Of a DNA stretch of 64,000 bases, positions 44,487 to 52,263 are shown piece by piece. The stretch lies in the NCBI RefSeq assembly GCF_030385785.1, contig NZ_JAUEDK010000003.1, forward strand, positions 1-64,000, written 5' to 3'. Numbering within the stretch: position 1 is the stretch's first letter; each line of letters starts with the position of its first letter. Below the pieces are notes generated by a model. It had not been told where the DNA came from, did not search any database, and saw only the letters and a program-made list of their open reading frames with translations. Both the position numbers and the translations under genes were made by a program. The stretch comes from Crenobacter oryzisoli (GTDB lineage Bacteria; Pseudomonadota; Gammaproteobacteria; Burkholderiales; Chromobacteriaceae).

Positions 44487-46046
44487 ATGACCAGTGCCCG
44501 TGAAGTCGCCCTCCACGCCCAAGTACCGACGAGCGCCGAACGCCTCGCCGCCAATACCGTCGCCCCGCCGCCGCCCGCCAGCCTGTTCCAGGGCAGCGAC
44601 AGTGTGAACGGCTACGGCATCTCCACCGCCGTGGAAGGCACTTACGCCAGCCACGGCGGCTCCAGCAGCGTGTTCTACCAGGTGGCGCTGGACGTGGAGA
44701 CGCTGTACCAGGCTCTGGACATCTCTCAGTCGGTGTCGGTGGGCTTCGGGCCGTTCGGCAGCGTCAGCGAGAAGAGTGAGTTCGTCCAGCAGCTCAGCCT
44801 GACCAGCTACAGCCTGAACATCGTGGTGCACGCGCGCCACGTCAAAGGCACCGACACTGCCACCGCCTTCAAGCTGAAAGATGGCATCACGCCGCCGCAG
44901 GACGACGCGGCGCTGCGCAACTTCTTCCGCAGCTATGGCGACTCCTTCGTGTCGTCGATCACCACCGGCGCTGAATACTACGCGGTCTACACCTTCTACG
45001 CGCAGAGCCGGGAAGAACAGGACAGCGTCAGCGCCGAGCTGAAGGCCAACGGCATCTTCGACTTCGGCAGCGTCGGCGCCGACCTGCAGACCAAGCTCAA
45101 CCGCGTCACCGAGAAAACCCAGGTACGCATCTCGTTCAACCAGAACGTGGCCGGCATCGCCAACCCGAAACTGCCGACGCCGGAGCAACTGGTGCAGTAC
45201 GCGCTGGACTTCCCGAGCATCCCGATCGACGCCCCGGCCATCCTGTCGTTCGGCCTGACCGGCTACGAGCACGTGCCGGACGTGGGCAACTTCGAGCCGA
45301 TCGCCGGCAACCGCGCCTTCCTGATCGGCAACCAGAGCGACGGTGGCCTGGCGCAGGACCTGGTGAAGGAAACCCAGCTGATCAACCAGATCGACTGGCT
45401 CAAATCGATCTACGCCTTCTACCAAGGCTTCAACGATTCCAAGCTTAACGAGGTGGACAGCCAGGCCCAGACCGACCAGCAGGCGCTGAACGAGCAGTTC
45501 ACCCGCTACGTGAACGACCCAACCGCCAAGCTGAGCCGCCCGGCCACGCCGTCGCTGCAGCAGGGCTCGCCGAAGCTGCAGTACCAGATCGCCCAATCGC
45601 CGGCCCAGGGCGGCGATGGCGGCGGCCCGTTCGACGACGTAGACATCAACACCTTCATCCAGCGCCAGGATTACGTGTCGAGCATCCAGCTGCGCAGCGG
45701 CGGCTACGTGGATGCGATCAGCGTCACCTACCGCTCCAACAGCACCGGCGATAGCTGGAACGACTACCACGGCGGCGGCGGCGGCGGCCAGAGCCAGACG
45801 CTGACGCTGCAGCCGGGCCAGTTCATCACCAAAGTGAACGGTCGCTCTGGCAAGTACGTGGATCAGCTCAACATCACCATCAGCGACGGCCGCCATGTCG
45901 GCGGTGGCGGCAGCGGCGGCGGCGCCTTCGATTGGAACGTGCCGTCCGGCAGCGTGGTGTTGGGCTTCTACGGCCGCAGCGGCAAGTATCTGGACCAGAT
46001 CGGCGTCACCTACGCGACGCTGAAGCCGGCGCAGTGGGTGAAGTAA
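44487..46046 (+). CDS. MACPF-domain protein with C-terminal jacalin-like lectin domain
   Basis: A 519-residue protein that looks like a pore-forming toxin. The N-terminal two thirds (about 30-370) show the MACPF-type signature YGDSFVSSITTG near 151 (family form Y-G-x-x-F-x6-G) and long amphipathic stretches. A linker with many Gln and Pro leads to a C-terminal beta-prism (about 385-517) with the jacalin pattern: IQLRSGGYVDAISVTY, a Gly run, then NGRSGKYVDQLNITISDG and GFYGRSGKYLDQIGVTYA. MACPF plus beta-prism proteins in Photorhabdus (Plu-MACPF) and Chromobacterium (insecticidal GNIP1Aa) have the same plan and length. No signal peptide is visible. AGAGGAA precedes the ATG. Confidence 0.78.
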   Translation: MTSAREVALHAQVPTSAERLAANTVAPPPPASLFQGSDSVNGYGISTAVEGTYASHGGSSSVFYQVALDVETLYQALDISQSVSVGFGPFGSVSEKSEFVQQLSLTSYSLNIVVHARHVKGTDTATAFKLKDGITPPQDDAALRNFFRSYGDSFVSSITTGAEYYAVYTFYAQSREEQDSVSAELKANGIFDFGSVGADLQTKLNRVTEKTQVRISFNQNVAGIANPKLPTPEQLVQYALDFPSIPIDAPAILSFGLTGYEHVPDVGNFEPIAGNRAFLIGNQSDGGLAQDLVKETQLINQIDWLKSIYAFYQGFNDSKLNEVDSQAQTDQQALNEQFTRYVNDPTAKLSRPATPSLQQGSPKLQYQIAQSPAQGGDGGGPFDDVDINTFIQRQDYVSSIQLRSGGYVDAISVTYRSNSTGDSWNDYHGGGGGGQSQTLTLQPGQFITKVNGRSGKYVDQLNITISDGRHVGGGGSGGGAFDWNVPSGSVVLGFYGRSGKYLDQIGVTYATLKPAQWVK

Positions 46047-46073
46047 GCCGCTAGTCCGTTTCCCCGAATCACG

Positions 46074-46093
46074 GCCCCCGCCCCGGCGGGGGC
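46074..46093 (+). terminator. hairpin after the MACPF gene
   Basis: GCCCCCGCC and GGCGGGGGC form a perfect 9-bp stem with a 2-base loop. The T run is poor. Confidence 0.45.
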
Positions 46094-46165
46094 TGTGTCG
46101 TTTGCGCGCCGAACCGCCTAAGCAAACGGCCCGCCACGGCGAAACGGACGCGATAAAATGCAAGC

Positions 46166-46846
46166 ATGAGCCGCTCCACCAGCCCCGTTCCGTTCGTCAA
46201 CGACCTGTTCGACCCGGTGCCCGACACCGGGCCGTACCGGGAGGCGCTCGCGCCCGGCGCGGTGATCCTGCGCAACTTCGCGCGCGACCGGGTCGAGGAG
46301 ATGGCCGAAGCGATCCGCGGCGTGCTGCGCCGGGCGCCGCTGAAGGCGATGCACACGCCGGGGGGTCTCCCGATGACGGTGAAGACCAGCAGCTGTGGCA
46401 ACGCCGGCTGGGTCAGCGACGAGCACGGTTACCGCTACGCCCGGGTGCGCGCCCACGGGGCCAGCGAGTGGCCGCCGATTCCAGAACCGCTGATGCAACT
46501 GGCCCTGGCCGCCGCCCGGGCCGCCGACTACCCCGACTTCGTGCCGGACTTCTGCCTGATCAACTACTATCGCCCCGGCGCCAAGCTCGGCCTGCATCAG
46601 GACAAGGACGAGCGTGACCCGAACGCGCCGATCGTGTCGCTGTCGCTCGGCCTGCCGGCCGAATTCCTGTTCGGCGGCAACGAGCGCAGCGACAAGACCC
46701 GCACCGTCTGGCTGTACAGCGGCGACGTGGTGGTGTGGGGCGGGCCGTCGCGCATGGCCTTTCATGGCGTCAAGCCGGTGGCGGACGGGATCGACCCGGT
46801 GTTCGGCCACTGCCGGGTCAACCTGACTTTCCGCAAGGCCTTGTAA
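46166..46846 (+). CDS. alkB: alpha-ketoglutarate-dependent DNA dealkylase
   Basis: A 226-residue AlkB-type Fe(II)/2-oxoglutarate dioxygenase that removes methyl lesions from N1-methyladenine and N3-methylcytosine. Iron ligands are H and D in LHQDKDE and the His in MAFHGVKP. The 2-oxoglutarate-binding arginine is in CRVNLTFRK at the C-terminus. The N-terminal MTVKTSSCGNAGWVSDEHGYRY is the nucleotide-recognition lid of E. coli-type AlkB. It appears monocistronic. Confidence 0.94.
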   Translation: MSRSTSPVPFVNDLFDPVPDTGPYREALAPGAVILRNFARDRVEEMAEAIRGVLRRAPLKAMHTPGGLPMTVKTSSCGNAGWVSDEHGYRYARVRAHGASEWPPIPEPLMQLALAAARAADYPDFVPDFCLINYYRPGAKLGLHQDKDERDPNAPIVSLSLGLPAEFLFGGNERSDKTRTVWLYSGDVVVWGGPSRMAFHGVKPVADGIDPVFGHCRVNLTFRKAL

Positions 46847-47040
46847 GACCGATCGGCCGCCTGAGTCTCCCCCAGCCGTAGCCCCAAAACGCGGTACCCA
46901 ATCCCTGTAGCGACGTCGTGTCGGTGAGCCTGTTTGCAGCAGCCTGCCTGACCGAGAGCACTGCGCCGAATGAAACTCGGCAGACCCCGTTCTGTTCGCG
47001 GCGCCAGCACCATGGACCATGTGCATGTCCCCTCCCCATC

Positions 47041-47065
47041 AAAAAACGGCCCGCCTAGGCGGGCC
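47041..47065 (-). terminator. rho-independent terminator of the carnitine oxygenase operon
   Basis: GGCCCGCC (47048-47055) and GGCGGGCC (47058-47065), followed on the minus strand by G then TTTTTT. The region between alkB and this hairpin holds nothing recognisable. Confidence 0.85.
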
Positions 47066-47130
47066 GAACAGGGTCGTCAGGAGACGGATGGATAAGGGGA
47101 TGGCGACGGTGTGTGTCCCGTCACCGCGTA

Positions 47131-48099
47131 TTACAGGTCCAGCACCAGCCGCGCGCCTCGTGCGCGCGACACGCAGATCATCATCGTCTTCTGCGCGGCC
47201 TTCTCGCCGTCGCTCAGGTATTGGTCGCGGTGCTCGGCCTCGCCTTCGAGAATCTTGGTTTCGCAGGTACCGCACACGCCCTCGCGGCACAGACACTCCA
47301 CCGGCACGCTGCCTTCCTTCTCGATCGCCTTGAGGATGCTCTCGTCGTCGCCCACCGCGATCTCGCGGCCGGACTTGGCCAGCACCACGGTGAAGCCAGC
47401 CCCGCTCTGCGGCGCAGCGGCGAACTGTTCCCAGTGGATCTGCTCCTCGGCCAGGCCTTTGCTGCGACAGGCGTCGATCACCGCGTCGATCAGCGGGCGC
47501 GGGCCGCATACGTAGACATGTGCGTCGCGCGGCAGGCGGTCGACCAGCGCATCGACCTCCAGCGGGCGGCCCTCGCTATTGACATAGAAGTGGCAGTTCG
47601 CGCCATGCGCGCTGCTCGCCAGCTCGTCGGCGAACGCGCCGTGCTCGGGGCTGCGGAAGCTGTAGTGCAACTCATAGTCGGCGCCCTGTTCGGCCAGCTC
47701 GACCATCTGAGGGAAAAACGGCGTGATGCCGATGCCGCCGGCGATCAGCACCTGTTTGGCCGACACGTAGGTCAGCGCAAAAAGGTTGTTCGGGGTGGAA
47801 ATGGTCAACTCGTCGCCCACCTGCACCTTGTCATGCATGAAGGCCGAGCCGCCCTTCGATTGCTCCTCGCGGCGCACGCCGATCTGGTAGTGGGCGAGAT
47901 TACGCGGCGAGCTCATCAGCGAGTAGGCGTTGCTGTGGCGCTTGTCGCCGTCCTGCATCTGCACGATCACGTGGCTACCGCCGGTGAACGCTGGCAGCTC
48001 GCTGCCGTCGACGGCGGCTAGCGTGAAGCGCTTGATCTGCGGGGTCGCTTGTTCGATTGCGGTCACCCGCACGGTCATCATCTGGTAGTTGTTTGCCAT
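47131..48099 (-). CDS. cntB: carnitine monooxygenase reductase component
   Basis: A 322-residue reductase of the phthalate dioxygenase reductase type. It has a flavin domain (about 1-105, HSNAYSLMSSP), an NAD-binding domain (about 110-225, LIAGGIGITPFFPQMVELAE and YVCGPRPLIDAVIDAC) and a C-terminal plant-type [2Fe-2S] domain with CLCREGVCGTCETKIL. It passes electrons from NAD(P)H to CntA. The ATG at 48099 follows GGAGG. The resemblance to YeaX and the CntA in the same run make this the carnitine system rather than another Rieske reductase. An aldehyde dehydrogenase gene lies between it and cntA. Confidence 0.88.
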   Translation of the reverse strand: MANNYQMMTVRVTAIEQATPQIKRFTLAAVDGSELPAFTGGSHVIVQMQDGDKRHSNAYSLMSSPRNLAHYQIGVRREEQSKGGSAFMHDKVQVGDELTISTPNNLFALTYVSAKQVLIAGGIGITPFFPQMVELAEQGADYELHYSFRSPEHGAFADELASSAHGANCHFYVNSEGRPLEVDALVDRLPRDAHVYVCGPRPLIDAVIDACRSKGLAEEQIHWEQFAAAPQSGAGFTVVLAKSGREIAVGDDESILKAIEKEGSVPVECLCREGVCGTCETKILEGEAEHRDQYLSDGEKAAQKTMMICVSRARGARLVLDL

Positions 48100-48223
48100 T
48101 ACTGCCTCCATCATTCCTTCCGGCCCTGCACACCACCACCTTGCCCGATCTTGTGTCCCGCCCTGTCGGTGCCTCGGTGATCGGCGCTGCGGATTGCGGC
48201 CGGTTTCTCCTTGAATCAACCCT

Positions 48224-48259
48224 GGCGGTTCGACCAGCCTTGGGGCTGGCCGAACCGCC
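48224..48259 (-). other. long intercistronic hairpin
   Basis: GGCGGTTCG-A-CCAGCC (48224-48239) pairs with GGCTGG-C-CGAACCGCC (48244-48259), 15 pairs with one mismatch and a TTGG loop. There is no T run, so it is likely an mRNA stabiliser between the aldehyde dehydrogenase and cntB. Confidence 0.55.
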
Positions 48260-48272
48260 TATCAGTGCCGGC

Positions 48273-49721
48273 TTAGACGGCCATGCACAGGTACTTCATT
48301 TCCAGGTAGTCCTCGATGCCGTACTTCGAGCCCTCGCGGCCCAGACCCGACTGCTTCACCCCGCCGAACGGCACGACCTCGTTCGAAATCAGTCCGGTAT
48401 TGATGCCGACCATGCCGTACTCGAGCCGCTCGGCCACGCGCCACACTCGTGCCACGTCACGGCTGTAGAAGTACGAGGCGAGGCCATAGATCGTGTCGTT
48501 GGCGAGGCGCACCACCTCGTCCTCGGAACTGAAGCTCACGATCGGCGCCACCGGCCCGAAGATTTCTTCGTCGAGCAGGCGCATGCCGGCGCCGACGTCG
48601 GCGATCACGGTCGGGGCGAAGTACTGCAGACCTTCCGACAGGGAAGCACCGCCTGTCAGCACGCGCGCGCCCTTCTCGATCGCGTCGTCGAGCAGCTCCT
48701 GTACCTTACCGACCGCCTTGGCGGTGATCAGCGGGCCGATCTGCGTCGCCGCGTCGAAGCCGTTGCCGACACGCAGCTCGGCGACGCGCTTGGCGAACTT
48801 GCTGGCGAACTCCTCGTATACCGCGTCGTGCACGTAGAAGCGGTTGACGCACACGCAGGTCTGGCCGGCATTACGATACTTGGCGATCAGCGCGCCCTCG
48901 ACTGCGGCATCGACGTCGGCGTCGTCAAACACGATGAACGGCGCGTTGCCGCCCAGCTCCAGCGACACCTTCTTGATGGTGCTGGCGCACTGGCCCATCA
49001 GCAGGCGGCCGATCGGGGTCGAGCCGGTGAAAGACAGCTTGCGAACCAGCGGGTGGCCGGTGAGCTGGCGGCCGATCGCGGCCGAATCTCCGGTAACGAT
49101 GTTGAACACCCCAGCCGGGATGCCGGCGCGTTCGGCCAGCTCGGCCAACGCCAGCGCCGACAGCGGTGTCTCGTTGGCCGGCTTGATCACGATGGTACAG
49201 CCGGCGGCCAGTGCCGGTGCGGCCTTGCGGGTGATCATCGCCGCCGGGAAGTTCCACGGGGTGATCGCCGCGCACACGCCGATCGGCTCGCGCACCACCA
49301 CCAGGCGCTTGTCGGCGGTCGGCGACGGGATCACGTCGCCATAGAGGCGCTTGGCCTCCTCGGCGAACCATTCGATGAACGACGCGGCGTAGCGGATTTC
49401 GCCAACCGCCTCGGTCAGCGGCTTGCCCTGTTCCCAGGTCATCAACCGCGCCAGGTCGTCTTCGTGCTGCTCCATCAGGTCGAACCAGCGGCGCAGGATC
49501 TTGGCGCGCTCCTTCGCCGGCTTGGTCTTCCAGGCCGGCAGCGCGGCGTGGGCCGCCTCGATGGCCTGCTCGGCCTCAGCCTCGCCCATCAGCGGTACGG
49601 TAGCGATGGTCTCGCCGCTCGCCGGGTCCAGCACCGCCACGGTGGCGCCGCTATCGGCGTCACACCAGGCGCCGTCGACATAGGCGCGCTGGCGGAACAA
49701 CAAGGGATCATTCAGTTTCAT
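48273..49721 (-). CDS. aldehyde dehydrogenase, probable malic semialdehyde dehydrogenase
   Basis: A 482-residue NAD(P)+-dependent dehydrogenase of the GabD type. The catalytic Cys lies in GQTCVCVNR, the general-base Glu in LELGGNAPF, and the cofactor segment is TPWNFPAAM...KPANETP...FTGSTPIG, with [13 protein letters not shown] near the C-terminus. By sequence it would be called succinate semialdehyde dehydrogenase. Between the two carnitine monooxygenase genes, however, the expected aldehyde is 3-hydroxy-4-oxobutanoate (malic semialdehyde), which differs from succinate semialdehyde by one hydroxyl. The product would be malate, a substrate of the DmlA encoded upstream. Confidence 0.88.
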   Translation of the reverse strand: MKLNDPLLFRQRAYVDGAWCDADSGATVAVLDPASGETIATVPLMGEAEAEQAIEAAHAALPAWKTKPAKERAKILRRWFDLMEQHEDDLARLMTWEQGKPLTEAVGEIRYAASFIEWFAEEAKRLYGDVIPSPTADKRLVVVREPIGVCAAITPWNFPAAMITRKAAPALAAGCTIVIKPANETPLSALALAELAERAGIPAGVFNIVTGDSAAIGRQLTGHPLVRKLSFTGSTPIGRLLMGQCASTIKKVSLELGGNAPFIVFDDADVDAAVEGALIAKYRNAGQTCVCVNRFYVHDAVYEEFASKFAKRVAELRVGNGFDAATQIGPLITAKAVGKVQELLDDAIEKGARVLTGGASLSEGLQYFAPTVIADVGAGMRLLDEEIFGPVAPIVSFSSEDEVVRLANDTIYGLASYFYSRDVARVWRVAERLEYGMVGINTGLISNEVVPFGGVKQSGLGREGSKYGIEDYLEMKYLCMAV

Positions 49722-49738
49722 CGTGTGACTCTCAGGCT

Positions 49739-49762
49739 GCGGCGGTGCCATGGCACCGCCGC
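49739..49762. other. 24-bp perfect palindrome
   Basis: GCGGCGGTGCCA followed at once by its complement TGGCACCGCCGC. It lies just upstream of the aldehyde dehydrogenase start, so it is an mRNA hairpin or a protein-binding site. Confidence 0.55.
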
Positions 49763-49783
49763 AATGTGAATTCGGGCATTGGG

Positions 49784-49921
49784 GAACTGCGGCAAACCGT
49801 CGCGAGCGACACGCAGGCGAGGCGGACAGCGCGCAGGAACCGGAATGGACTCGATGTCCATGAGGATTCCGAGCACTGCCCAACGAAGCCTCCGTGCCGC
49901 GCAGCAGGTTTGTTAGGTTTC
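49784..49921 (-). mobile_element. MITE-like element, copy 5 (degenerate)
   Basis: About 138 bp between cntA and the aldehyde dehydrogenase. The interior (GTCGCGAGCG, GCGCAGGAACCGGAATGG, TGTCCATGAGGATTCCGAG) closely matches the reverse complement of copy 4. The ends are eroded, so no clear target duplication is visible. Confidence 0.55.
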
Positions 49922-49923
49922 CC

Positions 49924-51042
49924 TTACTCGGCGTGCTGCTTCGCCACCAACTGATGGAAATGCACAATGCCGTGCTCGCTGATACCGCTGCGCTGCTGGT
50001 CGACCATGATGCGCCCCTGGCCGCGGTAGCCGCGCGACTTCAGGCCGCGCTGCACGCTCTCCACCAGGCGCAGGTCTTCCGGGCGGAACACGGTGCGGTA
50101 CCACTCGACCAGCGCCTTCTGCTCCTCGGTCAGTTCCTTGTTGAGGAAGTAGATCTCGTAGTGCTGCAGCGTGGTTTCAGCGTCGACCGGGAATTCGTAG
50201 ATCACAGTCATGAAGTTGGCGCCCGGCGGCACGTTGAACATAGTGCACGGCCATGCCCAGAAGCCGCTGAAGCTCGGGTCCTTCACCGACTCGTCGATCT
50301 TGAACGACTTCTCCGACGACTTCGCGAGACCAAACTGCAGCGTCCAGTTGCCGTTCAGGGCGTGGGTGTACTTGTCGACCTGCACCGAGTCGGCGAAGCC
50401 CGGGTGGGCCGGACCGCAGTGGTAGCACTCCATGTAGTTGTCGACGATGGTCTTCCAGTTGGCCGGGGTGTCGGTGACGAAGCGGGCGCCCAGGTGCAGG
50501 TCGTCGATCACCGGGCAGGCGGCACGCAGCTTGGCTTCCAGGCCCGGCAGCTGTTCTTCCACGCTGCCTGCCTCCGGGTTCATGTTGATGAACACGAAGC
50601 CGGCGTATTCCTCCACCTTCACCGGCACCAGGCTGGATTTTTCCTTGTCGAAGTTGGCCACGTTGTCGCAGTTGCGGGCGTGGGCCAGGTCGCCGTCCAG
50701 CTTGAAGGTCCAGGCGTGGTACGGACAGGTGATCACGTTCTTGGCCTTGCCGCTGCCTTCCAGCAGCTCATGGCCGCGGTGCGGGCAGACGTTGTAGAAC
50801 GCGCGCAGCACCTCGTCGCGGCCACGTACCACGATGATGTTCTCGCCGATCACCTTGCGGGTGATGTAGTCGTTGGCTTCGGCCAGCTCGCTGCGGTGAG
50901 CGACGCAGATCCAGCTGTTGGCGAAGATCTTCTCTTTCTCGTACTGGTATACCGCGTCGCTGGTGTAGTACTCGGCCGGCATGGTCCAGGCATTGTCCGG
51001 ATCGGTGCAGAACTCGGGGTTCAGTTTGGTGAAGGCGTTCAT
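49924..51042 (-). CDS. cntA: carnitine monooxygenase oxygenase component
   Basis: A 372-residue Rieske oxygenase that cleaves the C-N bond of L-carnitine to trimethylamine and malic semialdehyde. The [2Fe-2S] ligands are C86/H88 (CPHRGH) and C106/H109 (CPYHAW). The mononuclear iron ligands fall at H208, H213 and D323, with E205 in NYMECYHC in place of the bridging Asp of ordinary Rieske oxygenases; this Glu and these exact positions are the hallmark of CntA/YeaW. The sequence is also close to E. coli YeaW over its length. A 37-bp dyad lies 50 bases upstream of its start. Confidence 0.93.
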   Translation of the reverse strand: MNAFTKLNPEFCTDPDNAWTMPAEYYTSDAVYQYEKEKIFANSWICVAHRSELAEANDYITRKVIGENIIVVRGRDEVLRAFYNVCPHRGHELLEGSGKAKNVITCPYHAWTFKLDGDLAHARNCDNVANFDKEKSSLVPVKVEEYAGFVFINMNPEAGSVEEQLPGLEAKLRAACPVIDDLHLGARFVTDTPANWKTIVDNYMECYHCGPAHPGFADSVQVDKYTHALNGNWTLQFGLAKSSEKSFKIDESVKDPSFSGFWAWPCTMFNVPPGANFMTVIYEFPVDAETTLQHYEIYFLNKELTEEQKALVEWYRTVFRPEDLRLVESVQRGLKSRGYRGQGRIMVDQQRSGISEHGIVHFHQLVAKQHAE

Positions 51043-51091
51043 CGGTTTCTCCTCTACTTGAGTGGTGGGACGGAGCCTGCCCGCCCGGCTT

Positions 51092-51128
51092 TGTTATCTA
51101 ATAGTTAACTACATACTATTGGTTAACA
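51092..51128. promoter_or_regulatory. candidate operator A, upstream of cntA
   Basis: TGTTATCTAATAG (51092-51104) and CTATTGGTTAACA (51116-51128) are inverted repeats with 2 mismatches in 13, separated by 11 bases that contain TTAACTA. A related dyad with a perfect arm pair lies at 54195-54233, upstream of the BCCT gene. The DNA here is much more AT-rich than its surroundings. Confidence 0.6.
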
Positions 51129-51260
51129 TACATGCGAAAAAATTTGGCCTAAGTCCACCCAGCTGTCAAGCCCGCTCCGAGGAACGGCCAACCGGAATCG
51201 CCTCAGGCCCCCTGCCCGACCTTGCGGCCGGCTGGGACAGATCACGCGCTTAGCGTGACG

Positions 51261-52253
51261 TCACCCCAACAATCTCATGGCTGGCCAGGCTCCGCCGACC
51301 TTGCCCTTACCCTGCGCCTGCATCGCTGAGACCGCTTCGGCAAAGGCCCGGTACAGCCGGGCGGTTTCCGGACAGCGGTGCAGTGCGCGCAGGCAGCCGT
51401 GCAGCAGGCCGCGCCCCAGGTGGTACTGCGCGTCCACGCCATCACCGCGCAGCCGTTCGACGTACAGTTGCCCGTCGTCACGCAGCGGGTCGAACTCCGC
51501 CACCGCCACGAAGGCCGGCGGCAGCCCGGCCAGGCTCTTGGCCGACAGCGGCGACAGCCGCGGGTCGTCGTGCGTGGCCGGGTCCGGCGCGTACAGCTTC
51601 AGGTAGTACTCGACATCGGCACTGGTCAACAGTGGCGCATCGGCGTTGTCGCGGTAAGACGGCAAGCTGTGGTCGGTGCCCAGGCCCGGGTAGATCAGCG
51701 CCTGGCCGACCGGCGCCGGACCTCCGTTAGGGGCGACGGCCAGGCACAGCGCCGCCGCCAGATTGCCGCCGGCACTGTCGCCGGCCACCACGACGTTGGC
51801 CGGGTCGATGCCGAGCGACGCCGCCTGTGCTTGCAGGTAATGCCAGACGGCTAGGCAATCGTCGAACGCCGCCGGGAACACATGCTCCGGCGCCAGCCGG
51901 TAGTCGACCACCACCACCACCGACTGCGTGTCGCAGGCCAGTGGGGCGGCGACGAACTCGTGCGAGTCCAACCCGCCCACCACCCAGCCGCCGCCGTGCA
52001 GATACAGCACGCTCGGCCAGCCTTGTGCCGGGGCCTCGCCCAGTGGCCGGTAGACGCGCAACGGGATGTCCCGCCCCGGCGCGGCGAGGACCAGGTCCTC
52101 TACACCAGGATTGCCGGTACGCACCGGGGTGAAGTAGCGGCACAGCGCGTCGTAGGCGGCGCGGCCCGAGTCGATGCTGTCGTCGGCGCCGGTGAAGGTG
52201 CCACTGGTGTGCACGAACTCCTGCATCGCCTCGCTCAACGGATAGTGGGCCAT
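51261..52253 (-). CDS. alpha/beta hydrolase of the hormone-sensitive lipase family
   Basis: An esterase/lipase of about 330 residues. The HSL oxyanion motif HGGGWVVGG lies near 88, the nucleophile is Ser in GDSAGGN near 160, the Asp is in EFDPLRDDG and the His is in RGLLHGCL. The ATG at 52253 has AAGGAGAC upstream (a GTG sits just before it). It is in the carnitine island between the BCCT carrier and cntA, and only about 10 bases from the BCCT stop, so it is co-transcribed. An attractive but untested role is hydrolysis of O-acylcarnitines (or another ester of a quaternary amine) to feed CntA. Confidence 0.85.
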   Translation of the reverse strand: MAHYPLSEAMQEFVHTSGTFTGADDSIDSGRAAYDALCRYFTPVRTGNPGVEDLVLAAPGRDIPLRVYRPLGEAPAQGWPSVLYLHGGGWVVGGLDSHEFVAAPLACDTQSVVVVVDYRLAPEHVFPAAFDDCLAVWHYLQAQAASLGIDPANVVVAGDSAGGNLAAALCLAVAPNGGPAPVGQALIYPGLGTDHSLPSYRDNADAPLLTSADVEYYLKLYAPDPATHDDPRLSPLSAKSLAGLPPAFVAVAEFDPLRDDGQLYVERLRGDGVDAQYHLGRGLLHGCLRALHRCPETARLYRAFAEAVSAMQAQGKGKVGGAWPAMRLLG

Positions 52254-52263
52254 CACCGTCTCC

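Noticed and set aside
48273-49721. Plain annotation as GabD succinate semialdehyde dehydrogenase
   Set aside because: The sequence family allows it, but the position between cntA and cntB and the absence of gabT or other GABA genes favour malic semialdehyde.
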